A stretch of DNA of 64,000 nt from Rhizobiaceae bacterium (GTDB lineage: Bacteria; Pseudomonadota; Alphaproteobacteria; Rhizobiales; Rhizobiaceae). The stretch is taken from assembly GCA_025698895.1 (NCBI GenBank), contig JAILWO010000001.1, positions 1,873,741 to 1,937,740 on the forward strand. The letters run 5' to 3'. Below are positions 53,953 to 62,085 of the stretch, in pieces; position 1 is the first letter of the stretch; each line of letters opens with the position of its first letter. A program made the translations under genes and the position numbers. The notes beneath the pieces are model-generated. The model saw nothing but the letters and a program-made list of their open reading frames with translations. It ran no database searches and had not been told where the DNA came from.

Positions 53953-54504
53953 CTATTTAAGGGCTAGCAGGGCAACGTATGCGCCGATGGCTGTCAGCAG
54001 GCCGCGGAAGGCGATGCCTACGAAGCGGAACTTGCGGCGCGCGATTGCAGAGAGATTGTCGACATTGCCGAGATACTCGCGCGTGAGGAAGTCCGGATCG
54101 CCGGTCCGGTTCGCCTCCAGAAAGCGCTCCCGGCTTTCCGCCCACGAGCCCCAGTAGAGCGACGTGCCTTTGGCCGCGCGGCGCGGCAGAACAACCATGA
54201 TCGCTGAAAAGAGAGTCGTGAGTACTGCAAGGCCCAGAATTGCCGACGCGGCAGCCAGCGGCCACGGGTCGGTCATGTAGCGCTGCGAGGTGAACACGCC
54301 GCGGCCGTCGGCCGAGGTCACCAGGAAGGCAAGCATGAAGGTGAACAGGTAAGCCGCCTTCTGATCTGCTATCCTGATCTGGTCGTAAAAGACATCGTTC
54401 ACCTTCGTCAGGTGATCCAGGTAATGGCTCTTTTCGACAATCTGCTCGAATGGCTTGTCGGCAACCACCGCCGACGCAAGCTGATCGACCGTCTTTTCAT
54501 TCAC
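53953..54504 (-). CDS. PycTM-like (Pycsar effector-like) membrane protein
   Basis: A 183-residue protein with an N-terminal soluble helix (DVFYDQIRIADQKA), then hydrophobic segments at ~48-65, ~82-108 and ~162-182, and a conserved-looking EYLGNVDNLSAIARRKFRFV before the last helix. The R-x-ADxKA start followed by two helices and a terminal ...K.R.v..A... helix is the arrangement of the Pycsar effector TM family (PycTM, formerly DUF5706). No cognate pyrimidine cyclase is fused. The neighbour across the divergent promoter is a FecR protein followed by a class III cyclase, which gives it interest. Assignment is by motif memory. Confidence 0.6.
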   Translation of the reverse strand: MNEKTVDQLASAVVADKPFEQIVEKSHYLDHLTKVNDVFYDQIRIADQKAAYLFTFMLAFLVTSADGRGVFTSQRYMTDPWPLAAASAILGLAVLTTLFSAIMVVLPRRAAKGTSLYWGSWAESRERFLEANRTGDPDFLTREYLGNVDNLSAIARRKFRFVGIAFRGLLTAIGAYVALLALK

Positions 54505-54576
54505 CGGAGTGCCCTCAGCGCTCTTTCGGCCCCGACTCTATTATTGAGGCAAATTACCGACACCAGCAATACTGCC

Positions 54577-54605
54577 TTGACAAGATTTCGAAGCTACTCA
54601 TTAGC
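54577..54605 (+). promoter_or_regulatory. Possible promoter of FecR-barrel gene
   Basis: A consensus -35 TTGACA at 54577-54582 lies 53 bp before the FecR-protein start. The -10 is poor: 17 bases later the sequence is ATTAGC. A weak promoter needing an activator is one reading. Confidence 0.35.
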
Positions 54606-54634
54606 TCGGCCAGCAGAGGGGCTCTGTAAACAGA

Positions 54635-57600
54635 ATGCGGGTTTGGGTCGCGGTCTTCGTCGCCTTTTTGGTGTCGGTCGGGACACAGGTCTCGCGCGCC
54701 GAAATTTTCCCTCGCGCGGGCGTGGCCGCCGGTTCGGTCATTTCTCGCAAATCCGGCGAGGAAATCCGCTTCATCGATGTCAGCGCATGGCGCGGCGTGG
54801 ATGTCAGCCAGGACCTGCTGGCCGGGGACGTGCTGCGCACCAACGCCATCGGCCACCTCGCGATCCTGTTTTCCGACCGGACCCAGCTCCGGCTCGGCCG
54901 CAACACCACGTTGCTGGTCAAGCATATTGGCGAAAGCTCGGATTCCGTTTTCGGCCTGCAGACCGGTTCCATATGGGGTCGCGCCGAGACAGGCGGGCTT
55001 GGCCTGACGGTCGAGACGCCGGCTGCGGCCGCCGCCATCCGCGGAACCGACTTTTCCCTCAACGTCGAGGGCGACAAGACCTCGCTGATTGTGCTCGACG
55101 GCGAGGTCGAACTCGCCAACGAATTCGGCTCGGTCAGCGTGTCCGGCGGCGAGGCCGCGGTCGCCCGCATAGGCCAGGCGCCCACCAAGATCGTCATCGT
55201 CGATCCCGACGACCGGGAGCAAATGCTGTTCTATCTGACGCTGCGCGGCGCCTTCACCTTTTTGCCGGCCACGCCGTCCGACGCCGCCGCGATGCGAAGG
55301 CAGCACCGGCTCATCGCGGCGCTGCCGCCGGAAAGCCGCAGCGTGGAGGACTGGGTGTCGCTTGCCGAAACCACGCTTTCGGTGGCGGGCCGGCCGGCGG
55401 CGGCCGAGACACTCGACAAGGCGCGCGCCATGCCGCTCTCTCGCCGGCAGCGGGCGCGGCTCGACCTTGTGGAGGCGCTGATCCTCGGCAGTGGGCGGCG
55501 CTACGCGGAAGCGGCGGCCCTGTTCCAACGCGCGCTTCCCGGCCTCGATCCGGCCAGACGCGCGGTTGCGGCCTATGGTGGCTATTTCGCCCGGGCTCTG
55601 GCCGATCCCGACCGCCTCGAGGATCCGCCCGCGGAAACCGCTGGCCCCTATGGCGCGCTGGCGGACGCCTACGCGGCGGGCTTCCTGCGGGATATCCGCG
55701 GTGCGATCGACGCACTGAAACGGGCTGAGCAGCGTTATCCCGGCGATCCGACGCTGCCGGCGGCCCGCGCCCAGTTCGCGCTGCTGATGGACGACCGCGA
55801 TCAAGTGAAGGAGGCGATCGATCGCGCCCTGGCCATCGACCCTGAAAACCCGACAGCGCTGGAGGCGCGCGCCGGTTACCGCGCCGGAATCGAAAGCGAC
55901 CTCAAGGGGGCACTCGAGGATCTCGGGAAGGCCGTGCTCGTTGCGCCGGGTTCATCCTCGGTCTGGAACGCGCTCGGCCTCGTTCTCAGCCAGCGCGGCG
56001 CGATGCGGGAAGCCGAAGAGGCCTTCAAGCGCGCCATCGAACTCGATCCCGAAGGTCCGGTGGCGCGGGCCAACCTGGCCATTCACTATCTCGATCAGGG
56101 CCGTCTCCGGGAGGCGAAGGCGGAAATAGACCGGGCGATCGCGGCCGACCCGAGCTTCTCCGTGGCACTGGTTGCGCGCGGGCGCTATTACCTTCAGACG
56201 GGTGAGATGGAAAAGGCGCAGGCGGACCTGCTGGCCGGGACCACGGCCCACCCGGCTCACGCGCAGGGCCTGCTGCTTCTGGGCTCCGGCCACTACGAAA
56301 GCGGCGATCGCGATCCCGCCGCCCAGGCGCTGCGCAATGCCGACCGACTCGACCCGAATGACCCTGTCACCTCATCCTTCGCCGCAGCCATCGCGCTAGA
56401 CGACTATGATGCCGACACGGCGATCGAGAGCGCGCAAGAAACCGTGCGGCGCTCGCGGGCACGCGGCGGCGCCTATGCGCCGCTCAGCGCCAACCGCGAG
56501 GCCGGTTCGCTGCTCAACAGTGCGTTCAGGCTGCAGGAACTGAACGCGTGGGGCCGTTTCTACGGCGACGTGATATTCGATCCCTTCGCCGGGGCCACCT
56601 TTGCCGACCAGGCCGTTTCGGGCAGCCCGGATCCGTTCTCCGCCGACATCAATCCGGGTACGCAGCTGGTCGATCCCGGCATCAACAAACAGGGTTTTTC
56701 ATCGCTGTTTCAGGGACTTATGGTGTCGCCCGAGATGCTGTCGGGGCGCTCGCGCAGCGCAAATTTGTTTCGCCGGCCTTTCTTAGAAGCATCAGCGGAA
56801 GGCGGCTTCGTCAGCTCGGCCACAGGCCGCGGCTGGACCGGCTCGGGCGAGGTGCAGTCCTATGCGGCAAATCCCTTCCCCTGGAGCCTCTATCTGAAAG
56901 GAGACTACCGGCGCACCGCCGAATTTCGCGAGCGCTTCGCGCTCGGCACAACGGTTCCGTATGTCGGCTTCGATCTGGGTTATGAATCGATCGGCGGCGT
57001 CGGCTATCTGACCGCGAGTCCGACGCCGGACGACCGGTTCGTTCTTTATGCGGAGGCGGGCCGACCACGGTCGCAGCTTCTGAACACCGTCATTCTCATC
57101 AACGATCCGATGCTGCCGTTCGGCGCGCTCACCTATGACCGTAGAGTCGACATGTGGGGCGGACGCGGCGGCGTTGGCTGGAGTCACAGCTTCGGCTACC
57201 GCAACAACGTCAACGCCGCTTTCTTGGTCTCAGATCTGGCACAGACGAGCAACGAGCAGGGCATATTGTTAAACCCCGGACTGGCGCCGATCGGCACGCA
57301 GGTCACCGACATCGCTGTCAACCAGCGCTCCTATCTCGGCGCGTTGAACCATACGGTCTCGACCGACGAGCTCACCTGGCGCTATGGCGTGGAGGCAGGC
57401 ACGCTAAGCGACATGCGCATGGATATGACGACCATATCCATTCCGGCCATTCCCGTTTTGGACACGACCACCAGCGGCCGCAACTTCGCTCTCTTGTTCG
57501 GCCGCGCCTACGTCGATGCCATTTGGGACATCGCGCCGGATTTCAAGGCGGAAGCCGCGCTCTTTGGCACTCGTTTCGACGGCTCGTTCGCGACGCAGCG

Positions 57601-58315
57601 GCTGGAGCCGCGTCTCGGCCTGGCATGGTCACCCGTCGCGGGGCACTGGCTAAGCGCCGGTTTCATCCGCGAAACGAACGGCATCAGCGACACGACCCTG
57701 GCTCCGATCGGTGTCGTCGGCCTGCAGGCCAACCAGGCACCGCTCGACATAGGCGGCATGGCCGAAACCTTCGCGGCGCGGTGGAACGCGGAATGGGGAA
57801 GTCGCTTCTTCACCAGCCTCGACTATCAGCATCAGAACCTGCAGGGGCTTTCGATCGGCATTCCCGGCGGGCTGACGACGATCGACCTGGCGAGCGGCCA
57901 GCTCGACCGCGTCAGTGCGACCGCCAACCTGCGCCTTGGCCACGGTGTCGGCCTGTTTGGGACCGTCGCATTTGCCGACTCGCGCAATCTCGATCCGGCG
58001 AGCGCGGGCTTCGGCGGCGCGCTTCCCTTCGTCCCGTCCACGGCGGCGCGTGTTGGCGCGAGTTGGGTCCATCCGGCGAACATCAAGTTCACCGCCGCTG
58101 CCACCTATGTCGGTTCCCGCACGGGGACCGAGGCCGGCGACATCATCCTGCCCGACTACTGGACCGCCGACGCCTTTCTGACGTGGGAGCCGTTCGACAA
58201 GCGTTTCAAGCTAGAACTTGCCGCCTACAACCTCTTTGACACCAGCTTTGATGTCGGCCCCTCGACACCGGGATGGGGCCGCACCTTCACCGGCTCCCTC
58301 AAGGGTCGCTTCTGA
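54635..58315 (+). CDS. FecR-TPR-beta-barrel outer-membrane protein
   Basis: A 1226-residue exported protein. Signal peptide 1-22; FecR domain ~40-165 (LRLGRNTTLLV, VETPAAAAAIRGTDFSLNVE, VLDGEVELANEFGSV); several TPR repeats ~350-590 (e.g. EAFKRAIELDPEGPVARANL, YLQTGEMEKAQADL); and a ~600-residue C-terminal part of alternating aromatic strands ending in a terminal Phe (GSLKGRF), as in outer-membrane barrels (the ANPFPWSLYLKGDYRR and NAEWGSRFFTSLDYQHQN type strands). The stop overlaps the next start by one base. It may be a surface receptor or assembly protein regulated by the cyclase. Confidence 0.82.
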   Translation: MRVWVAVFVAFLVSVGTQVSRAEIFPRAGVAAGSVISRKSGEEIRFIDVSAWRGVDVSQDLLAGDVLRTNAIGHLAILFSDRTQLRLGRNTTLLVKHIGESSDSVFGLQTGSIWGRAETGGLGLTVETPAAAAAIRGTDFSLNVEGDKTSLIVLDGEVELANEFGSVSVSGGEAAVARIGQAPTKIVIVDPDDREQMLFYLTLRGAFTFLPATPSDAAAMRRQHRLIAALPPESRSVEDWVSLAETTLSVAGRPAAAETLDKARAMPLSRRQRARLDLVEALILGSGRRYAEAAALFQRALPGLDPARRAVAAYGGYFARALADPDRLEDPPAETAGPYGALADAYAAGFLRDIRGAIDALKRAEQRYPGDPTLPAARAQFALLMDDRDQVKEAIDRALAIDPENPTALEARAGYRAGIESDLKGALEDLGKAVLVAPGSSSVWNALGLVLSQRGAMREAEEAFKRAIELDPEGPVARANLAIHYLDQGRLREAKAEIDRAIAADPSFSVALVARGRYYLQTGEMEKAQADLLAGTTAHPAHAQGLLLLGSGHYESGDRDPAAQALRNADRLDPNDPVTSSFAAAIALDDYDADTAIESAQETVRRSRARGGAYAPLSANREAGSLLNSAFRLQELNAWGRFYGDVIFDPFAGATFADQAVSGSPDPFSADINPGTQLVDPGINKQGFSSLFQGLMVSPEMLSGRSRSANLFRRPFLEASAEGGFVSSATGRGWTGSGEVQSYAANPFPWSLYLKGDYRRTAEFRERFALGTTVPYVGFDLGYESIGGVGYLTASPTPDDRFVLYAEAGRPRSQLLNTVILINDPMLPFGALTYDRRVDMWGGRGGVGWSHSFGYRNNVNAAFLVSDLAQTSNEQGILLNPGLAPIGTQVTDIAVNQRSYLGALNHTVSTDELTWRYGVEAGTLSDMRMDMTTISIPAIPVLDTTTSGRNFALLFGRAYVDAIWDIAPDFKAEAALFGTRFDGSFATQRLEPRLGLAWSPVAGHWLSAGFIRETNGISDTTLAPIGVVGLQANQAPLDIGGMAETFAARWNAEWGSRFFTSLDYQHQNLQGLSIGIPGGLTTIDLASGQLDRVSATANLRLGHGVGLFGTVAFADSRNLDPASAGFGGALPFVPSTAARVGASWVHPANIKFTAAATYVGSRTGTEAGDIILPDYWTADAFLTWEPFDKRFKLELAAYNLFDTSFDVGPSTPGWGRTFTGSLKGRF

Positions 58316-60108
58316 TGAAGCGGCCGGAGCCGTGGGCCAGCCCCGGCAACCGCCGCCTCGGCCTTGCTGCAATCTCCGCCGGTGTGCTGCTCGTGCTTTC
58401 GGCGCTGTCGCTGACGACGCCGTGGCGGCTGCTCGACATGCGCGTGTTCGATTTTCTGTCGACATCGCGACTGCCCCATCTGCCTGCCGGCGGCCCGGTC
58501 ATCGTGGCGATCGACGAACCGTCGTTCGCCGAACTGGCGCTGCAATGGCCCTGGCCGCGCGACGTTCATGCCCGCCTCGTTGAAAGCCTGCGCGAGGCAG
58601 GCGCAAGGGCCATCGGCATCGATATCATTTTCGCTGATCCGAGCAGTCCGCAGGCCGATGCGGCTCTCGCCGCCGCCGTCGGTCCGGATGTCGTTCTGGC
58701 GGCGGACGAGACGTTCATGGAAACACCGCAGGCCGACCAGTTTATCAGGGTCGAACCGCTGGCGGAACTCACTGCCGCCGGGGCTTTGCCGGGTGTTGCC
58801 TCCATTCCGCTTGACGGCGACGGCACGCTGCGTCGGTTGCCGGCCTATCCGGACGGCTTCGCCAGGGAGCTACTGCGGCTGGCGGGAACGGAACCGGCAC
58901 CGGGAGGCGGCCTGCTGCGGGTGTTTGGGCCAGCGCGCACCTACCCGACCGTCAGCTACTATCAGGCACTCGACCCGCCAGGGTTCCTGCCGGATGAGTT
59001 TTTCCGCGACCGTGTCGTGATCGTGGGCCTGAGTCTGCAGAACGCGCCAACCATCGATGCGGGCGGCGCTGACGCCTACGCAACGTCGTACACGCTCCGC
59101 AGCGGCCGGCTGACGTCGGGCGCGGAGATCCAGGCGACCATGTTCGACAATCTGCGGGCCGGGCTGTTGGTGACGCCGGCGGGCGATGCCACCAGGCTGG
59201 CGGCGCTGGTGTTGGCGGTGTTTTTGGCGGCGCTTGCCGTGCGCCGCGGCACCGGCTGGCGTAGCGTCGCCGTCGGCCTTGCCGCCGTCGTCGCCTCAGC
59301 TTTCGGCAGCTACGCGCTCCTGGACCTGGCACGCATCTATCTGTCGCCCGTCGGTCCAGCGCTCGCCTTCGTCCTCGTCGCGGCGGGACAAGGCGCACGC
59401 GACTATGCCGCCGAACGGCGCCTGCGCCGCGGCATCACCCGCGCCTTCTCACAATATCTCTCGCCGGTGCTGGTCGAGCGGCTGGCGAGTGATCCCTCGC
59501 TGCTCAGGCTGGGCGGCGAACGGCGGACACTGACGATCCTCTTCACCGACGTGCGCGGCTTCACCACCGTCGCCGAGAAGATGAAAGACGAGCCCGAACG
59601 GCTGACCACGCTCATCAATCGTCTGCTCGACCCGCTGTCGCGCATTGTTCTGGAGGAAGGCGGCACGATCGACAAGTATATCGGCGACTGCCTGATGGCG
59701 TTCTGGAACGCGCCGCTGGACGAGCCGGATCACGCCGCCAAGGCGGTAAGATCAGCACTGCGCATGCGCGAAGCGATGGCGGCGCTCAACTGCGAACTGG
59801 CCTCGGAGGCGAGATCGAGAGAAGAGCCGCTCAGGCTCGATATCGGCATCGGCATCAACACCGGCGAGTGCATTGTCGGCAACATGGGATCCGACCTGCG
59901 TTTCGACTATTCGGCGATCGGTGATGCCGTGAACCTCGCCTCACGGCTGGAGGGCAAGACGCGCGACTATGACATCCCCATCATCATCGGGCCCGAAACG
60001 GCGCGGCTGATTGCGGATCGGTTCGAGATTACGGAGATCGACCGGATCGCGGTGAAAGGACGCAGCGAGATCGTTCCAATCTATGCAGTGGCTTCGCGCG
60101 GATGGTGA
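58315..60108 (+). CDS. CHASE2-domain class III adenylate/guanylate cyclase
   Basis: A 597-residue membrane-bound cyclase. One N-terminal helix (~16-33), a periplasmic CHASE2 domain (~40-300, VDxR-type start LLDMRVFDFLS and IAIDEPSFAEL-like VIVAIDEPSFAELAL), three helices ~295-370, and a catalytic domain ~395-595. The metal aspartates are in LFTDVRGFTTVAEKM and KYIGDCLMAFWNAP; the transition-state Asn/Arg are in GDAVNLASRLEG. The base-selecting Lys (DKYIGD) and Asp (FDYSAIGD) fit ATP, so cAMP is the likely product. Translationally coupled to the FecR-barrel gene. Confidence 0.92.
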   Translation: MKRPEPWASPGNRRLGLAAISAGVLLVLSALSLTTPWRLLDMRVFDFLSTSRLPHLPAGGPVIVAIDEPSFAELALQWPWPRDVHARLVESLREAGARAIGIDIIFADPSSPQADAALAAAVGPDVVLAADETFMETPQADQFIRVEPLAELTAAGALPGVASIPLDGDGTLRRLPAYPDGFARELLRLAGTEPAPGGGLLRVFGPARTYPTVSYYQALDPPGFLPDEFFRDRVVIVGLSLQNAPTIDAGGADAYATSYTLRSGRLTSGAEIQATMFDNLRAGLLVTPAGDATRLAALVLAVFLAALAVRRGTGWRSVAVGLAAVVASAFGSYALLDLARIYLSPVGPALAFVLVAAGQGARDYAAERRLRRGITRAFSQYLSPVLVERLASDPSLLRLGGERRTLTILFTDVRGFTTVAEKMKDEPERLTTLINRLLDPLSRIVLEEGGTIDKYIGDCLMAFWNAPLDEPDHAAKAVRSALRMREAMAALNCELASEARSREEPLRLDIGIGINTGECIVGNMGSDLRFDYSAIGDAVNLASRLEGKTRDYDIPIIIGPETARLIADRFEITEIDRIAVKGRSEIVPIYAVASRGW

Positions 60109-60333
60109 TCGGTGTCACGACGCGGCTACGAGCACCTGGCTTTCATCCATCTCCGACAGGATCGGCGACTGCCCGGTTCTGTACAGGCGCAAATAGCGCA
60201 CGCCATCCAAGGGAATGATTGCCTGCGCCTACGGGCAGAGACGTTCGGCCCGGTATCCGAACGCAGCGTTTCGCGGGAGGACCTTCGTCGCCATGCTGGA
60301 ACGGGCGGCCCCGGGAGGCGGTCTTTCCGCCCT

Positions 60334-61518
60334 TCAGAAGCTGTCGGAAGCCGCATCCACGAGTTTCAACCGCTTCGCCTCGATCCTGTAGATCGGCATC
60401 CGCCGTTCGACCGAGCCGTCTTGATTGAACCGGAATACACCGGTCGTGCCCTTGAAACCCGATCTCGCCTGCAGTGTGGCGGATGAAAGACTGTCGGCGC
60501 CCATGACACGAACTATGCCCGCCGCGATGGCTATGGCGTCGTACGCATAGGCCGCTTCCAGCGAAAGCGACCTGCCATAGGCCGCGCGGAAGCGATCCGA
60601 AATTTCCCGGAGGCCGCTTGGGTTGGGAATGGCCAGTACGGCTCCGTTCAGGGCCGGATCGGCATGGTCCTGCCTGCTCCAGGCGGATGTCCCGACAAGA
60701 ACGGCATCTTGGCGAACCGCGCCGGTGGCGCGGAGCGCCGAGGCGGATCGACCCGGTGCGCCGTCGCGACCCAAGAGGAGGAACGCATCCGCTGACGCGG
60801 CCAGCGATCGGGTCTGATCCGGCACGGCCCCGGCCGTATATGTGACAGCGCCGAGAAACTCGCCGCCTCTGGCCGCGATCCCCTTGCCCAGCCGCCTTGC
60901 TTCGCGCTCCGGGACAGTGTCCGGCGCGATCGCCAGAACTTTCTTCTTTCCGCTCTCAACGGCGTAGCCGACGCCGGCCAGCGCGCTGTCGGTCTCGTCG
61001 GATACGAGGGTGAATATGTCCGGAGCGGTCGACGCGGAATTCGCCGCCAGCGAAAGAATGGCCGGACGGGTGGAAGCCGGCATGGCCTTCACGGCTTCGA
61101 CGTCATTTGCTGAAATCGGCCCGATGAGCAATCTGGCGCCGTTCGCGATCGCCTCCGAGGCATTGTTGCCGATCTGAGCGGCCTGACCTTTCGTGTCGTA
61201 TATGGTCAGGGTGATGTGGTCGCCTCCCAGTTCGCTCATGGCGAGAGCGGCACCGTCGCGGAATTCGGCCGCGTCGCGCCCGGCCTCGCCACCGGCCGAG
61301 CGCGGCAGGAGCATGCCGATCGCCACCGGTCCGGAGCCGAGCTTTTCCGTGGCCGGTATGTCCGCCGGCTCCAGGGCATCGGCCTGCCTGGTGCCGTCGA
61401 GCTCCAGCACATCCGGCGCACTCGCGGACTGGCAGCCGGCGATGGCTATTGTGAGCAGGATCGTCGCGAACCATCCGCCGCACAGCGATATGCCGCGGGT
61501 TCCCGCAGGCCGTGTCAT
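60334..61518 (-). CDS. LivK/LpoA-like periplasmic-binding lipoprotein
   Basis: A 394-residue protein with a lipoprotein signal ending IAIAGCQS (lipid-modified Cys at ~29). The mature part is a type I periplasmic-binding fold of the Peripla_BP_6 kind: VAIGMLLPRSAGGEAG and GARLLIGPISANDVEAVKA, with APDTVPEREARRLG in the second lobe and EAAYAYDAIAIAAG at the end. In alphaproteobacteria such proteins are annotated as LivK-like or as penicillin-binding protein activators (LpoA-like). ATG at 61518 follows AAGGTGAGGCGGGC. No ABC transporter genes adjoin it. Confidence 0.85.
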   Translation of the reverse strand: MTRPAGTRGISLCGGWFATILLTIAIAGCQSASAPDVLELDGTRQADALEPADIPATEKLGSGPVAIGMLLPRSAGGEAGRDAAEFRDGAALAMSELGGDHITLTIYDTKGQAAQIGNNASEAIANGARLLIGPISANDVEAVKAMPASTRPAILSLAANSASTAPDIFTLVSDETDSALAGVGYAVESGKKKVLAIAPDTVPEREARRLGKGIAARGGEFLGAVTYTAGAVPDQTRSLAASADAFLLLGRDGAPGRSASALRATGAVRQDAVLVGTSAWSRQDHADPALNGAVLAIPNPSGLREISDRFRAAYGRSLSLEAAYAYDAIAIAAGIVRVMGADSLSSATLQARSGFKGTTGVFRFNQDGSVERRMPIYRIEAKRLKLVDAASDSF

Positions 61519-61687
61519 GCCCGCCTCACCTTGTCGGAAGCAGCAGGCGCAAAGAAAAGCCGCCAGGGCTGGGATGAGGGCGCCGCATCCCGAGAAAAGA
61601 CATTGATGGCCACCGGCTGTCCGCGCGCAAGCACGCGTCACCTGTGGCCTGTCGGGCCGCACCCTCCAAATCCCGCTCACGCCAGGC

Positions 61688-62059
61688 CTAGTTCATGTAC
61701 TGGACCATGCGGGCGTGGAAGCACTCGCATTTGTTGAGGTACTCGTCGTCGCGATAGCTCGACCGCAGATAGCCATAGGCTTTCCCGCAAGCGACCTTGG
61801 CTTCTGAGGCCCACACGAACGCCGGCCGTGAGGAGTGAATCCAGCGGGGGCTGTCGGCAACCGCCACCGCCTCGTCCATCAGGCGCACCACTTCGCTCGT
61901 CAGCCGCACATTGTCCTCGACATAGAGGAGCCGCGCGTTTTGAGCCAACGCGCAGTAGGGCACTGTGGCAATTCCTACGACCAGATCGGCGGCACTGGCG
62001 CCACTTTGCATGCCCGTGACCGCGGCGGCGAGTGCCAAACCAAAGCTTGCCATCTTCAT
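61688..62059 (-). CDS. Small secreted Cys-containing protein
   Basis: A 123-residue protein with a Sec signal (1-23, SGASAADL) and four cysteines in the mature part (PYCALAQN, VACGKAY, KCECFHAR), a pattern for two disulfides in the periplasm. No family is recognised. It lies 27 bp after the RTX protein gene, in the same direction, so the two may be co-transcribed; the spacing and order RTX then small secreted protein is compatible with a partner function. Confidence 0.65.
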   Translation of the reverse strand: MKMASFGLALAAAVTGMQSGASAADLVVGIATVPYCALAQNARLLYVEDNVRLTSEVVRLMDEAVAVADSPRWIHSSRPAFVWASEAKVACGKAYGYLRSSYRDDEYLNKCECFHARMVQYMN

Positions 62060-62085
62060 GATGAGTTCCTCGCGATCCCGCTTTC

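Noticed and set aside
58315..60108. Cyclase as a Pycsar PycC enzyme
   Set aside because: The base-selecting residues are the ATP-type Lys and Asp, and it has CHASE2 and membrane helices, which fits a sensory adenylate cyclase.
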